This document shows positions 1 to 5,730 of a stretch of DNA of 13,007 nt, in pieces. How positions within the stretch are numbered: position 1 is the first letter of the stretch; the number at the start of each line of letters is the position of its first letter. The stretch comes from JAHFPN01 sp036559465 (lineage in GTDB: Bacteria > Pseudomonadota > Alphaproteobacteria > Rhizobiales > Xanthobacteraceae): positions 1-13,007 of the forward strand of contig DATBTC010000104.1 of the NCBI GenBank assembly GCA_036559465.1, in the 5' to 3' direction. The notes beneath the pieces are model-generated. The model was given only the letters and a program-made list of their open reading frames with translations, did not search any database and was not told the DNA's origin. The translations under genes and the position numbers were made by a program.

Positions 1-260
1 GCATAGACCTTGAGCGGGTGAAAGCGCGGGGAAATCAGATAGGGCAGCGCGAGGCTTCCCAGGCACATGCCGCCCATGAAGGTGCCGAGCAGCACGCCGA
101 GCGAGATCGCGGACGAGCCGATCACCAGTTCCAAGAGCTGGAACCAGACGATCTCATAGACCAGCGCCGCGCAGCCGCTTCCGAGGAAGAGCACGAGGAT
201 GACGGGAAGCAGCGCAGGAGATACGGCGGCCCGGGGCCGGTCGTGGTTACGTGGGTTCAT
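1..260 (-). CDS. Membrane protein, N-terminus of a fused MFS/spermidine-synthase-like protein (partial)
   Basis: This is the first 86 codons of a gene read leftward and cut by the window edge. The translation begins MNPRNHDRPRAAVSPALLPV. It has two hydrophobic segments, about residues 17-35 and 47-73, joined by the conserved-looking stretch ALVYEIVWFQLLELVIGSS and followed by GTFMGGMCLGSLALP. I recognise this as the N-terminal membrane domain of large fused proteins whose C-terminal half resembles spermidine synthase, a class I SAM-dependent aminopropyl- or methyl-transferase fold. The catalytic half is outside the window, so the substrate cannot be judged. The ATG at 258-260 is the likely start: an in-frame TAA lies 45 nt upstream with no other ATG or GTG between. 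The gene diverges from the nuo operon and shares its upstream region. The family call rests on remembered motifs; another polytopic transporter-like family is possible. Confidence 0.7.
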   Translation of the reverse strand, partial: MNPRNHDRPRAAVSPALLPVILVLFLGSGCAALVYEIVWFQLLELVIGSSAISLGVLLGTFMGGMCLGSLALPYLISPRFHPLKVY

Positions 261-538
261 ACGCGGACGCGGGGCTCCGGGATCGGAACGCAGGAAGCTC
301 GCTTACATGCGCGGGACGAAGGCGGCCTGTAAAGCGGCGATGAGCGGACGTAGGGTCGCCGTCCGAGGCCGATCAAGCCGCCGCAAAACCCTTGAATTGC
401 GCCGATTGGTCAGCTTGCCTCGTCTAGCCTCGTGGGTTAAGCCCTAGTCGTCTTTCGAATTGTTCGCACTTGCGAGATCGGGAGGCACGCCTTGGGAAGC
501 ACCCCGGGGCCTGCGCCCCCGCCGCGCGCGAGAGGCCG
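261..538. promoter_or_regulatory. Divergent intergenic region upstream of the nuo operon
   Basis: These 278 bases separate the leftward membrane-protein gene from nuoA and hold no convincing gene. The nuo promoter should be here, because every later intergenic gap in the operon is 10 nt or less. I see no clear -35/-10 pair. Visible structure is a short inverted repeat at 464-475 (TCGCA-CT-TGCGA) and a 5-bp hairpin at 506-519 (GGGGC-CTGC-GCCCC) inside a GC-rich leader directly before nuoA. A purine-rich AGAGG about 5 nt before position 539 is the nuoA ribosome binding site. The promoter role is inferred from position alone. Confidence 0.45.
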
Positions 539-904
539 ATGACCGCCCTGATCCAGGATTACTTGCCGATCGTCGTCTTCATCGGGGTGGCGGCGGCGAT
601 CGGGCTTGCCCTCATGGTGGCGCCGTTCCTGGTCGCTTACCAGGCGCCCGATACCGAAAAGCTTTCAGCCTACGAATGCGGCTTCAATGCCTTCGACGAC
701 GCGCGCATGAAGTTCGACGTGCGCTTCTACCTGGTCGCCATCCTGTTCATCATTTTCGATCTGGAAGTCGCGTTCCTGTTCCCCTGGGCGATCACGTTCG
801 GCGAGCTCGGCGCGTTCGGCTTTTGGTCGATGATGGTGTTCCTTGCGGTGCTGACGATCGGGTTTATCTATGAGTGGAGGAAGGGAGCGCTGGAATGGGA
901 TTAA
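539..904 (+). CDS. nuoA: NADH-quinone oxidoreductase subunit A
   Basis: NuoA is a small membrane-arm subunit of complex I (ND3 homologue) near the quinone cavity. The 121-residue product has the family's three transmembrane segments, at about residues 9-31, 61-83 and 90-112. The loop after the first segment carries the signature YECGFNAFDDARMKFDVRFY (about residues 41-60), including the cysteine known in ND3 to become exposed in the deactive state. The second helix continues LVAILFIIFDLEVAFLFPW with its buried acidic residues. I chose the ATG at 539-541 because family homology starts there and AGAGG lies about 5 nt upstream. The frame stays open upstream to a TTG at 470, but those 23 codons are arginine/proline-rich and unlike NuoA. 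It is the first gene of the operon, and its TAA overlaps or abuts the nuoB start. Confidence 0.96.
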   Translation: MTALIQDYLPIVVFIGVAAAIGLALMVAPFLVAYQAPDTEKLSAYECGFNAFDDARMKFDVRFYLVAILFIIFDLEVAFLFPWAITFGELGAFGFWSMMVFLAVLTIGFIYEWRKGALEWD

Positions 905-1452
905 TGGCTCCCGCCACGCCGAAGATCGTCGATCCGCGCTATGGCGGGATCGCGCCGACCGACCCGTATTTCGCGGGCCTCTCCGACCATCTCGCCGACA
1001 AGGGCTTCCTCGTCACCGCCACCGACGACCTGATCACCTGGGCACGCACCGGCTCGCTGATGTGGATGACGTTCGGGCTGGCGTGCTGCGCGGTCGAGAT
1101 GATGCAGGCCTCGATGCCGCGCTACGATCTGGAACGTTTCGGCTTCGCGCCGCGCGCGTCGCCGCGCCAGTCGGATGTGATGATCGTGGCCGGCACGCTG
1201 TGCAACAAGATGGCGCCGGCTTTGCGCAAGGTCTACGACCAGATGCCGGAGCCGCGCTACGTGATCTCCATGGGATCGTGCGCCAACGGCGGCGGCTATT
1301 ATCACTATTCCTACTCGGTGGTGCGCGGCTGCGACCGCATCGTGCCGGTCGATATCTACGTGCCCGGGTGCCCGCCCTCCGCGGAAGCGCTCGTCTACGG
1401 CGTGCTGCTTCTGCAAAAGAAGATCCGCCGCACCGGTACAATCGAACGCTAG
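895..1452 (+). CDS. nuoB: NADH-quinone oxidoreductase subunit B (N2 cluster)
   Basis: NuoB carries the terminal [4Fe-4S] cluster N2, which passes electrons to quinone at the interface with NuoD and NuoH. The 185-residue product has all four N2 ligands: the tandem Cys64-Cys65 (GLACCAVEMM), Cys129 (MGSCANGG) and Cys159 (VPGCPPS). It also has the near-invariant blocks TDDLITWARTGSLMWMTF and SYSVVRGCDRIVPVDIYVPG, and it ends in the usual KKIRRTGTIER. Residue 103 is Cys in GTLCNKM, where many homologues have Thr; this is not a cluster ligand. I chose the ATG at 895 because AAGGGAG lies 7 nt upstream and many alphaproteobacterial NuoB proteins begin MGL. A GTG at 874 and an ATG at 904 are in frame and possible. 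The chosen start lies within the last codons of nuoA, consistent with translational coupling. Confidence 0.96.
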   Translation: MGLMAPATPKIVDPRYGGIAPTDPYFAGLSDHLADKGFLVTATDDLITWARTGSLMWMTFGLACCAVEMMQASMPRYDLERFGFAPRASPRQSDVMIVAGTLCNKMAPALRKVYDQMPEPRYVISMGSCANGGGYYHYSYSVVRGCDRIVPVDIYVPGCPPSAEALVYGVLLLQKKIRRTGTIER

Positions 1453-1462
1453 GGCGACCACT

Positions 1463-2077
1463 ATGGAAGAAATCCTGCGCGAGCTCGGCGAGCACGTCAC
1501 GCAGGCGCTTCCGGGCGCGGTGACGGGCTATGCGGTGGCGCACGGCGATCTCACGCTGCAGGCCGAGGTCGGCGAGATCGTCAGAGTCACGGCCTTTCTG
1601 CGCGACGATCCCAAGTGCCAATTCTTCAGCTTCGTCGACTTGTGCGGCGTGGACTGGCCGGCGCGCGCCAAACGCTTCGACGTCGTCGTGCACCTCTTGT
1701 CGCCGAAGCGGAATCTGCGCGTGCGTATCAAGGTCGAAACCGACGAGGACACGCCGGTGCCCTCGATCACCGGCGTGTTTCCCGGCGCCAACTGGTTCGA
1801 GCGGGAGACCTACGATCTCTACGGGATTCTGTTCACCGGCCATCCGGATCTGCGCCGGCTGCTCACCGATTACGGCTTCGACGGCCATCCTCTGCGCAAG
1901 GATTTTCCGCTCACCGGCTTCGTCGAAGTACGTTGGGACGACTCGCTGAAGCGCGTGGTCTACGAGCCGGTGCGGCTGGCGCAGGAGTTTAGGAACTTCG
2001 ACTTCCTCTCGCCCTGGGAGGGCACCGACTACGTGCTGCCGGGCGACGAGAAGGCCAAGGAAGGGAAGAGCGGATGA
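1463..2077 (+). CDS. nuoC: NADH-quinone oxidoreductase subunit C (30 kDa)
   Basis: NuoC is the cluster-free 30-kDa subunit that packs against NuoD in the hydrophilic connecting module. The 204-residue product has the family signature at about residues 113-148: the ERETYDLYG motif followed by GHPDLRRLLTDYGFDGHPLR and KDFPLTG. The C-terminal part, about 153-190, is also typical (FVEVRWDDSLKRVVYEPV, then FDFLSPWEG). It is a stand-alone NuoC, not the NuoCD fusion of enterobacteria. The ATG at 1463 is 10 nt after the nuoB stop, with AGGGCGA just upstream. The next gene overlaps its stop by 4 nt (ATGA), and that next gene is not a complex I subunit. Confidence 0.96.
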   Translation: MEEILRELGEHVTQALPGAVTGYAVAHGDLTLQAEVGEIVRVTAFLRDDPKCQFFSFVDLCGVDWPARAKRFDVVVHLLSPKRNLRVRIKVETDEDTPVPSITGVFPGANWFERETYDLYGILFTGHPDLRRLLTDYGFDGHPLRKDFPLTGFVEVRWDDSLKRVVYEPVRLAQEFRNFDFLSPWEGTDYVLPGDEKAKEGKSG

Positions 2078-2514
2078 AGCTCTCGCTCAAACCCGGCCTC
2101 AAGCATCGCTTGAGCTTTCGCGTCTCCGACCGGCAGACGGTTCCGAATTTCTACCCGGAATCGCCGATGTTCCAGTCGATGCCCGAGGTATTCGCGACCG
2201 GATACATGGTCGGGCTGTTCGAATGGTGCTGCACAGAGCTCCTGAACATGCATCTGGATCCCGGTGAGGGCAGCCTCGGCGTTCGCGTCGATTTCAGCCA
2301 CCTCGCGGCGACGCCGCCGGGTTTGACCGTCACCGTCGATGCCGAGGTCACGGCGGTGGACGGCAAGCGCGTGAGCTTTCGTGTGCGCGGGCACGACGGC
2401 GTGGAAGTGATCGGCGAAGGCCGCCACGAGCGCGCGGTCGTGAATTACGACAAGTTCAATGAGCGCGTCGCCGAGAAGGCGAAGCGCGCGCGTGCGACAG
2501 CGGGAGCCGCGTGA
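2074..2514 (+). CDS. FlK-like hotdog-fold acyl-CoA thioesterase
   Basis: This predicted soluble thioesterase of 146 residues lies between nuoC and nuoD. It matches what I remember of fluoroacetyl-CoA thioesterase FlK of Streptomyces cattleya, with the same residue numbering for long stretches: TVPNFYPESP (22-31), PEVFATGYMVGLFEW (37-51), DPGEGSLG (62-69), HLAATPPGLTVTV (76-88) and HERAVV (118-123). The FlK catalytic residues Thr42, Glu50 and His76 are present at the same positions, as are Gly69 and Arg120. Phe33 is kept, but FlK's lid residue Phe36 is Met here, so fluoroacetyl-CoA need not be the substrate; a short acyl-CoA is a reasonable guess. The lysine/arginine-rich tail (about 131-146) is probably flexible. 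It overlaps nuoC by 4 nt (ATGA) with GGAAGGGAAG upstream, and its TGA shares one base with the nuoD ATG, so it should be made together with complex I. The family is well supported; substrate and any link to complex I are unknown. Confidence 0.9.
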   Translation: MKLSLKPGLKHRLSFRVSDRQTVPNFYPESPMFQSMPEVFATGYMVGLFEWCCTELLNMHLDPGEGSLGVRVDFSHLAATPPGLTVTVDAEVTAVDGKRVSFRVRGHDGVEVIGEGRHERAVVNYDKFNERVAEKAKRARATAGAA

Positions 2515-3707
2515 TGGCCGAAGCCGGTGCGCTGCGCAATTTCCAGATCAATTTCGGGCCGCAGCATCCGGCGGCACACGGCGTGCTGCGCCTCATCCTC
2601 GAGCTCGACGGCGAGATCGTGGAACGCGTTGATCCGCACATCGGGCTCTTGCACCGGGGCACCGAGAAGCTGATCGAGCACAAGACGTACCTCCAGGCGA
2701 TCCCGTATTTCGACCGGCTCGATTACGTCGCGCCGATGAATCAGGAGCACGCGTTCTGCCTGGCGATCGAGAAGCTCTTGGGCATCGAAGTGCCGCGGCG
2801 CGGGCAACTCATCCGCGTGCTCTATTGCGAGATCGGTCGCATCCTCAATCATCTGCTGAACGTCACGACGCAGGCGCTCGACGTCGGCGCGTTGACGCCG
2901 CCGCTCTGGGGCTTCGAGGAACGCGAGAAGCTGATGGTGTTCTACGAGCGCGCGTCGGGCTCGCGCATGCATGCGGCCTATTTCCGGCCGGGCGGTGTGC
3001 ACGAAGACCTGCCCGAGAAGCTCGTCGACGACATCGAGGCGTTCTGCGACCCGTTCCTGAAGGTGTGCGACGACATCGAGGGCCTGCTCACCGACAACCG
3101 TATTTTCAAGCAGCGCAATGTCGATATCGGCATCGTGAAGCTGGAGGATGCCTGGGCCTGGGGTTTTTCGGGCGTGATGGTGCGCGGTTCGGGCGCGGCC
3201 TGGGACCTGCGCAAGGCGCAGCCCTACGAATGCTACAACGAGATGGATTTCGATATTCCGGTCGGCAAGAACGGCGACAACTACGACCGCTATCTCATCC
3301 GCATGGACGAGATGCGCCAGTCGGTCCGCATCATGAAGCAGTGCATCGCGCTGCTGCGCGTGCCCGCGGGGCGGGGACCGGTATCGGTCAAGGACAACAA
3401 GATCGTGCCGCCGAAGCGCGCCGAGATGAAGCGCTCGATGGAGGCGCTGATCCACCACTTCAAGCTCTATACCGAAGGCTTCCACGTGCCCGCTGGCGAG
3501 GTCTATGCCGCGGTCGAAGCACCCAAGGGCGAGTTCGGCGTTTATCTCGTGGCCGACGGCAGCAACAAGCCTTATCGCTGCAAGCTGCGCGCGCCCGGCT
3601 TCGCGCATCTGTCGGCGATGGATTTCCTCTGCCGCGGCTACATGCTGGCGGACGTGTCGGCGATCCTAGGCTCGCTCGATATCGTGTTCGGGGAGGTGGA
3701 TCGATGA
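2514..3707 (+). CDS. nuoD: NADH-quinone oxidoreductase subunit D (49 kDa)
   Basis: NuoD is the 49-kDa subunit, related to the [NiFe]-hydrogenase large subunit, that forms most of the quinone headgroup site with NuoB. The 397-residue product opens with the signature FGPQHPAAHGVLRL (about 14-27). His22 and Tyr71 (FDRLDYVAP) correspond by spacing to the quinone-site His38 and Tyr87 of Thermus. Other typical blocks are VDPHIGLLHRGTEKL, the helix GRILNHLLNVTTQALDVGA and GVMVRGSGAAWDLRKAQPY. It ends in the usual GSLDIVFGEVDR. The ATG at 2514 shares its A with the stop of the upstream thioesterase (TGATG) and has GGGAG 7 nt before it; a GTG one codon earlier is the alternative. The next gene overlaps by 4 nt. 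Confidence 0.97.
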   Translation: MAEAGALRNFQINFGPQHPAAHGVLRLILELDGEIVERVDPHIGLLHRGTEKLIEHKTYLQAIPYFDRLDYVAPMNQEHAFCLAIEKLLGIEVPRRGQLIRVLYCEIGRILNHLLNVTTQALDVGALTPPLWGFEEREKLMVFYERASGSRMHAAYFRPGGVHEDLPEKLVDDIEAFCDPFLKVCDDIEGLLTDNRIFKQRNVDIGIVKLEDAWAWGFSGVMVRGSGAAWDLRKAQPYECYNEMDFDIPVGKNGDNYDRYLIRMDEMRQSVRIMKQCIALLRVPAGRGPVSVKDNKIVPPKRAEMKRSMEALIHHFKLYTEGFHVPAGEVYAAVEAPKGEFGVYLVADGSNKPYRCKLRAPGFAHLSAMDFLCRGYMLADVSAILGSLDIVFGEVDR

Positions 3708-4306
3708 GCGTCCGCCGCCTTGCCGAAAAGCAGCCAAAGGATTTCGCGTTCAGCGCGGAGAATCTCGCTTGGGCAAAGCGCGAGATGGAGAAATATCCGC
3801 CCGGCCGGCAGGCCTCGGCAATCATTCCGCTCTTGTGGCGGGCGCAGGAGCAATCCGGCGGCTGGTTGCCGGAGCCGGCGATCCGGCACGTGGCCGATCT
3901 TCTGGAAATGCCGCACATCCGCGCGCTTGAAGTCGCGACCTTCTACACGATGTTCGCGCTCGAACCGCGCGGCGAGTTCCTGGTGCAGCTTTGCGGCACC
4001 ACGCCCTGCATGCTGCGCGGGTCGGAGGAGCTGAAGAAAGTCTGCAAGCGCAGGATCGGCGACGAGCATCATGTCACCGCCGACGGGAAATTCTCGTGGA
4101 TCGAGGTCGAGTGCCTGGGCGCGTGCGTCAACGCGCCGATGGCCCAGATCAATGAGGACTATTACGAGGATCTGACACCGGAGAGTTTCGAGAAGCTCCT
4201 CGATCAGCTCGCGGCAGGAAAAAAGCCCAAGCCCGGCCCGCAGGTGAACCGGCAGTTCTCCGCGCCGGTCGGTGGGCCGACCACGCTCGTTGAAGAGAAG
4301 AAATGA
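3704..4306 (+). CDS. nuoE: NADH-quinone oxidoreductase subunit E (24 kDa, N1a)
   Basis: NuoE is the thioredoxin-fold 24-kDa subunit of the NADH dehydrogenase module and holds the [2Fe-2S] cluster N1a. All four ligands are present in the 200-residue product: Cys97 and Cys102 (QLCGTTPCMLRG), Cys137 and Cys141 (VECLGACVNAP). The helical N-terminal domain includes YPPGRQASAIIPLLWRAQEQ and EVATFYTMF. After about residue 172 comes a lysine/proline-rich tail that is longer than in enterobacterial NuoE, of a kind I associate with alphaproteobacteria. The frame is open far upstream inside nuoD, but homology begins at the ATG at 3704, which overlaps the nuoD stop in ATGA and has GGGAGG about 7 nt upstream. 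It overlaps nuoF by 1-4 nt. Confidence 0.96.
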   Translation: MSVRRLAEKQPKDFAFSAENLAWAKREMEKYPPGRQASAIIPLLWRAQEQSGGWLPEPAIRHVADLLEMPHIRALEVATFYTMFALEPRGEFLVQLCGTTPCMLRGSEELKKVCKRRIGDEHHVTADGKFSWIEVECLGACVNAPMAQINEDYYEDLTPESFEKLLDQLAAGKKPKPGPQVNRQFSAPVGGPTTLVEEKK

Positions 4307-5607
4307 TGCTCGCGGACAAGGATCGCATCTTCCGCAATCTCTACGGCTTCCACGACTGGGGCCTTGAAGGCGCGCGGGCGCGCGGCGCTTGGGACGGCAC
4401 CAAGGCGATCCTGGAGCGTGGACGCGATGCCGTCATCGACGAGGTCAAGAAATCCGGCCAGCGCGGCCGCGGCGGCGCCGGCTTTCCGACCGGGCTCAAA
4501 TGGTCATTCATGCCGAAGCAATCGGACGGCCGGCCGAGCTATCTCGTCATCAATGCCGACGAGTCGGAGCCCGGCACCTGCAAGGACCGCGAGGTTATGC
4601 GGCACGATCCGCATCTCTTGGTCGAGGGCTGTCTGATCGCCGGCTTCGCGATGGGCGCCAATACCGGCTACATTTATGTGCGCGGCGAGTTCATCCTTGA
4701 GCGCAAGCGCCTGCAGGCTGCGATCGATCAGGCCTACGAAGCCAAGCTGATCGGCAAGAACAACATCCACGGCTGGGACTTCGATCTCCACGTCCATCAC
4801 GGCGCCGGCGCCTATATCTGCGGCGAGGAGACGGCGCTGCTCGAGAGTCTCGAGGGCAAGAAGGGCCTGCCGCGGCTGAAGCCGCCGTTTCCGGCCAATG
4901 TCGGGCTCTATGGCTGCCCGACCACGGTCAACAACGTCGAGACCATCGCGCAGGTGCCCGACATCATGCGCCGCGGCGCGGCCTGGTTCGCCTCCATCGG
5001 CCGCGCCAACAACACCGGCACCAAGCTCTATTGCATCTCGGGCCACGTCGAGAAGATGTGCAACGTCGAAGAGGCGATGGGTATTCCGCTGCGCGAGCTG
5101 ATCGAGAAGCATGCCGGCGGCGTGCGCGGCGGGTGGGACAATCTACTCGCTGTGATCCCCGGCGGCTCGTCGATGCCGCTGGTGCCGGCGGCGCTGTGCG
5201 AAACGCTGCCGATGGATTTCGACGGCTGCCTCTCGGTGAAATCGAGTCTCGGCACCGCCGCCGTGATCGTCATGGACAAGTCGACCGACATCATCAAGGC
5301 GATGGCGCGCATCGCTTATTTCTACAAGCACGAGTCCTGCGGCCAGTGCACGCCCTGCCGCGAGGGCATGGGCTGGATGTGGCGCGTTCTGGTGCGCATG
5401 GCCGACGGCCGCGCGCACAAGCGCGAGATCGATCAGCTGTTCGAGGTGACCAAGCAGATCGAGGGCCACACCATCTGCGCGTTCGGCGACGGCGCGGCCT
5501 GGCCGGTGCAGGGGCTATTGCGACATTTCCGGCCGGAGATCGAACGCCGCATCGACGAATATTCCGCGCGCGCGGGCGACTACGTCATTCGGGTGGCGGC
5601 GGAGTAA
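4303..5607 (+). CDS. nuoF: NADH-quinone oxidoreductase subunit F (51 kDa, FMN and NADH site)
   Basis: NuoF is the 51-kDa flavoprotein that binds NADH and FMN and passes electrons to [4Fe-4S] cluster N3. The 434-residue product has, in order: the glycine-rich nucleotide loop GRGGAGFPTGLKWSF (55-69), the FMN-contacting NADESEPGTCKDRE (84-97), the second loop GAGAYICGEETALLESLEG (167-185), and the N3 ligands Cys346, Cys349, Cys352 (ESCGQCTPCREG) and Cys392 (GHTICAFGDGAAWP). Length is normal for the family. Two consecutive ATG codons, 4303 and 4306, both overlap the nuoE stop. Many homologues begin MLADKD or similar, so 4306 may be the true start (433 residues). The downstream small frame begins on the last base of its TAA. 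Confidence 0.97.
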   Translation: MMLADKDRIFRNLYGFHDWGLEGARARGAWDGTKAILERGRDAVIDEVKKSGQRGRGGAGFPTGLKWSFMPKQSDGRPSYLVINADESEPGTCKDREVMRHDPHLLVEGCLIAGFAMGANTGYIYVRGEFILERKRLQAAIDQAYEAKLIGKNNIHGWDFDLHVHHGAGAYICGEETALLESLEGKKGLPRLKPPFPANVGLYGCPTTVNNVETIAQVPDIMRRGAAWFASIGRANNTGTKLYCISGHVEKMCNVEEAMGIPLRELIEKHAGGVRGGWDNLLAVIPGGSSMPLVPAALCETLPMDFDGCLSVKSSLGTAAVIVMDKSTDIIKAMARIAYFYKHESCGQCTPCREGMGWMWRVLVRMADGRAHKREIDQLFEVTKQIEGHTICAFGDGAAWPVQGLLRHFRPEIERRIDEYSARAGDYVIRVAAE

Positions 5608-5729
5608 TGAGCATGGCGACGATCCCTTCGAGACGGTTCTGGCGCGGTGTCACCTTCTTGGTACGGCTGGATATGGCGACGTGCGTCGCCATCGCCGTGG
5701 GCTTGTTCTTATTTCTGATGTGGCACTGA
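5607..5729 (+). CDS. Small single-pass membrane protein between nuoF and nuoG
   Basis: This 40-codon frame fills the gap between nuoF and nuoG almost exactly. I do not recognise its product. The peptide starts MSMATIPSRRFWRGVTFLVR, with five arginines in the first 20 residues. About residues 23-39 form one hydrophobic segment (MATCVAIAVGLFLFLMW), followed by a final His. By the positive-inside rule the basic N-terminus should face the cytoplasm. Its first ATG overlaps the nuoF stop (TAATG). A second in-frame ATG at 5613 has GGAG 8 nt upstream and is the better-spaced start, giving 38 residues. Its TGA ends 1 nt before the nuoG ATG. Possible roles are an accessory or assembly peptide for complex I, a coupling leader for nuoG, or both. 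Unidentified reading frames are known in the nuo operons of Rhodobacter capsulatus and Paracoccus, so an extra small gene is not unprecedented. Confidence 0.65.
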   Translation: MSMATIPSRRFWRGVTFLVRLDMATCVAIAVGLFLFLMWH

Positions 5730-5730
5730 T

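Noticed and set aside
348..376. Possible minus-strand promoter TTGATC, 17-nt spacer, CTACGT
   Set aside because: The spacing is right, but the -10 element matches the consensus poorly; it is not distinguishable from chance.
392..443. Possible nuo promoter elements (TTGAAT at 392-397, TTGCCT at 415-420 with TAAGCC near 438)
   Set aside because: Neither pair has a convincing -10 hexamer, so I report only that the promoter probably lies in the intergenic region.
18..447. Plus-strand open frames at the left end
   Set aside because: They overlap the better-supported minus-strand membrane-protein gene or the intergenic region, and their translations are charged low-complexity sequence with no family resemblance.
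470..538. Upstream in-frame extension of nuoA from a TTG
   Set aside because: The extra 23 residues are Arg/Pro/Ala-rich, do not resemble any NuoA N-terminus, and would skip the well-placed AGAGG before the ATG at 539.
2445..3608. 387-codon open frame on the minus strand opposite nuoD
   Set aside because: Same explanation: it shadows a highly conserved gene and has low-complexity acidic/basic composition.
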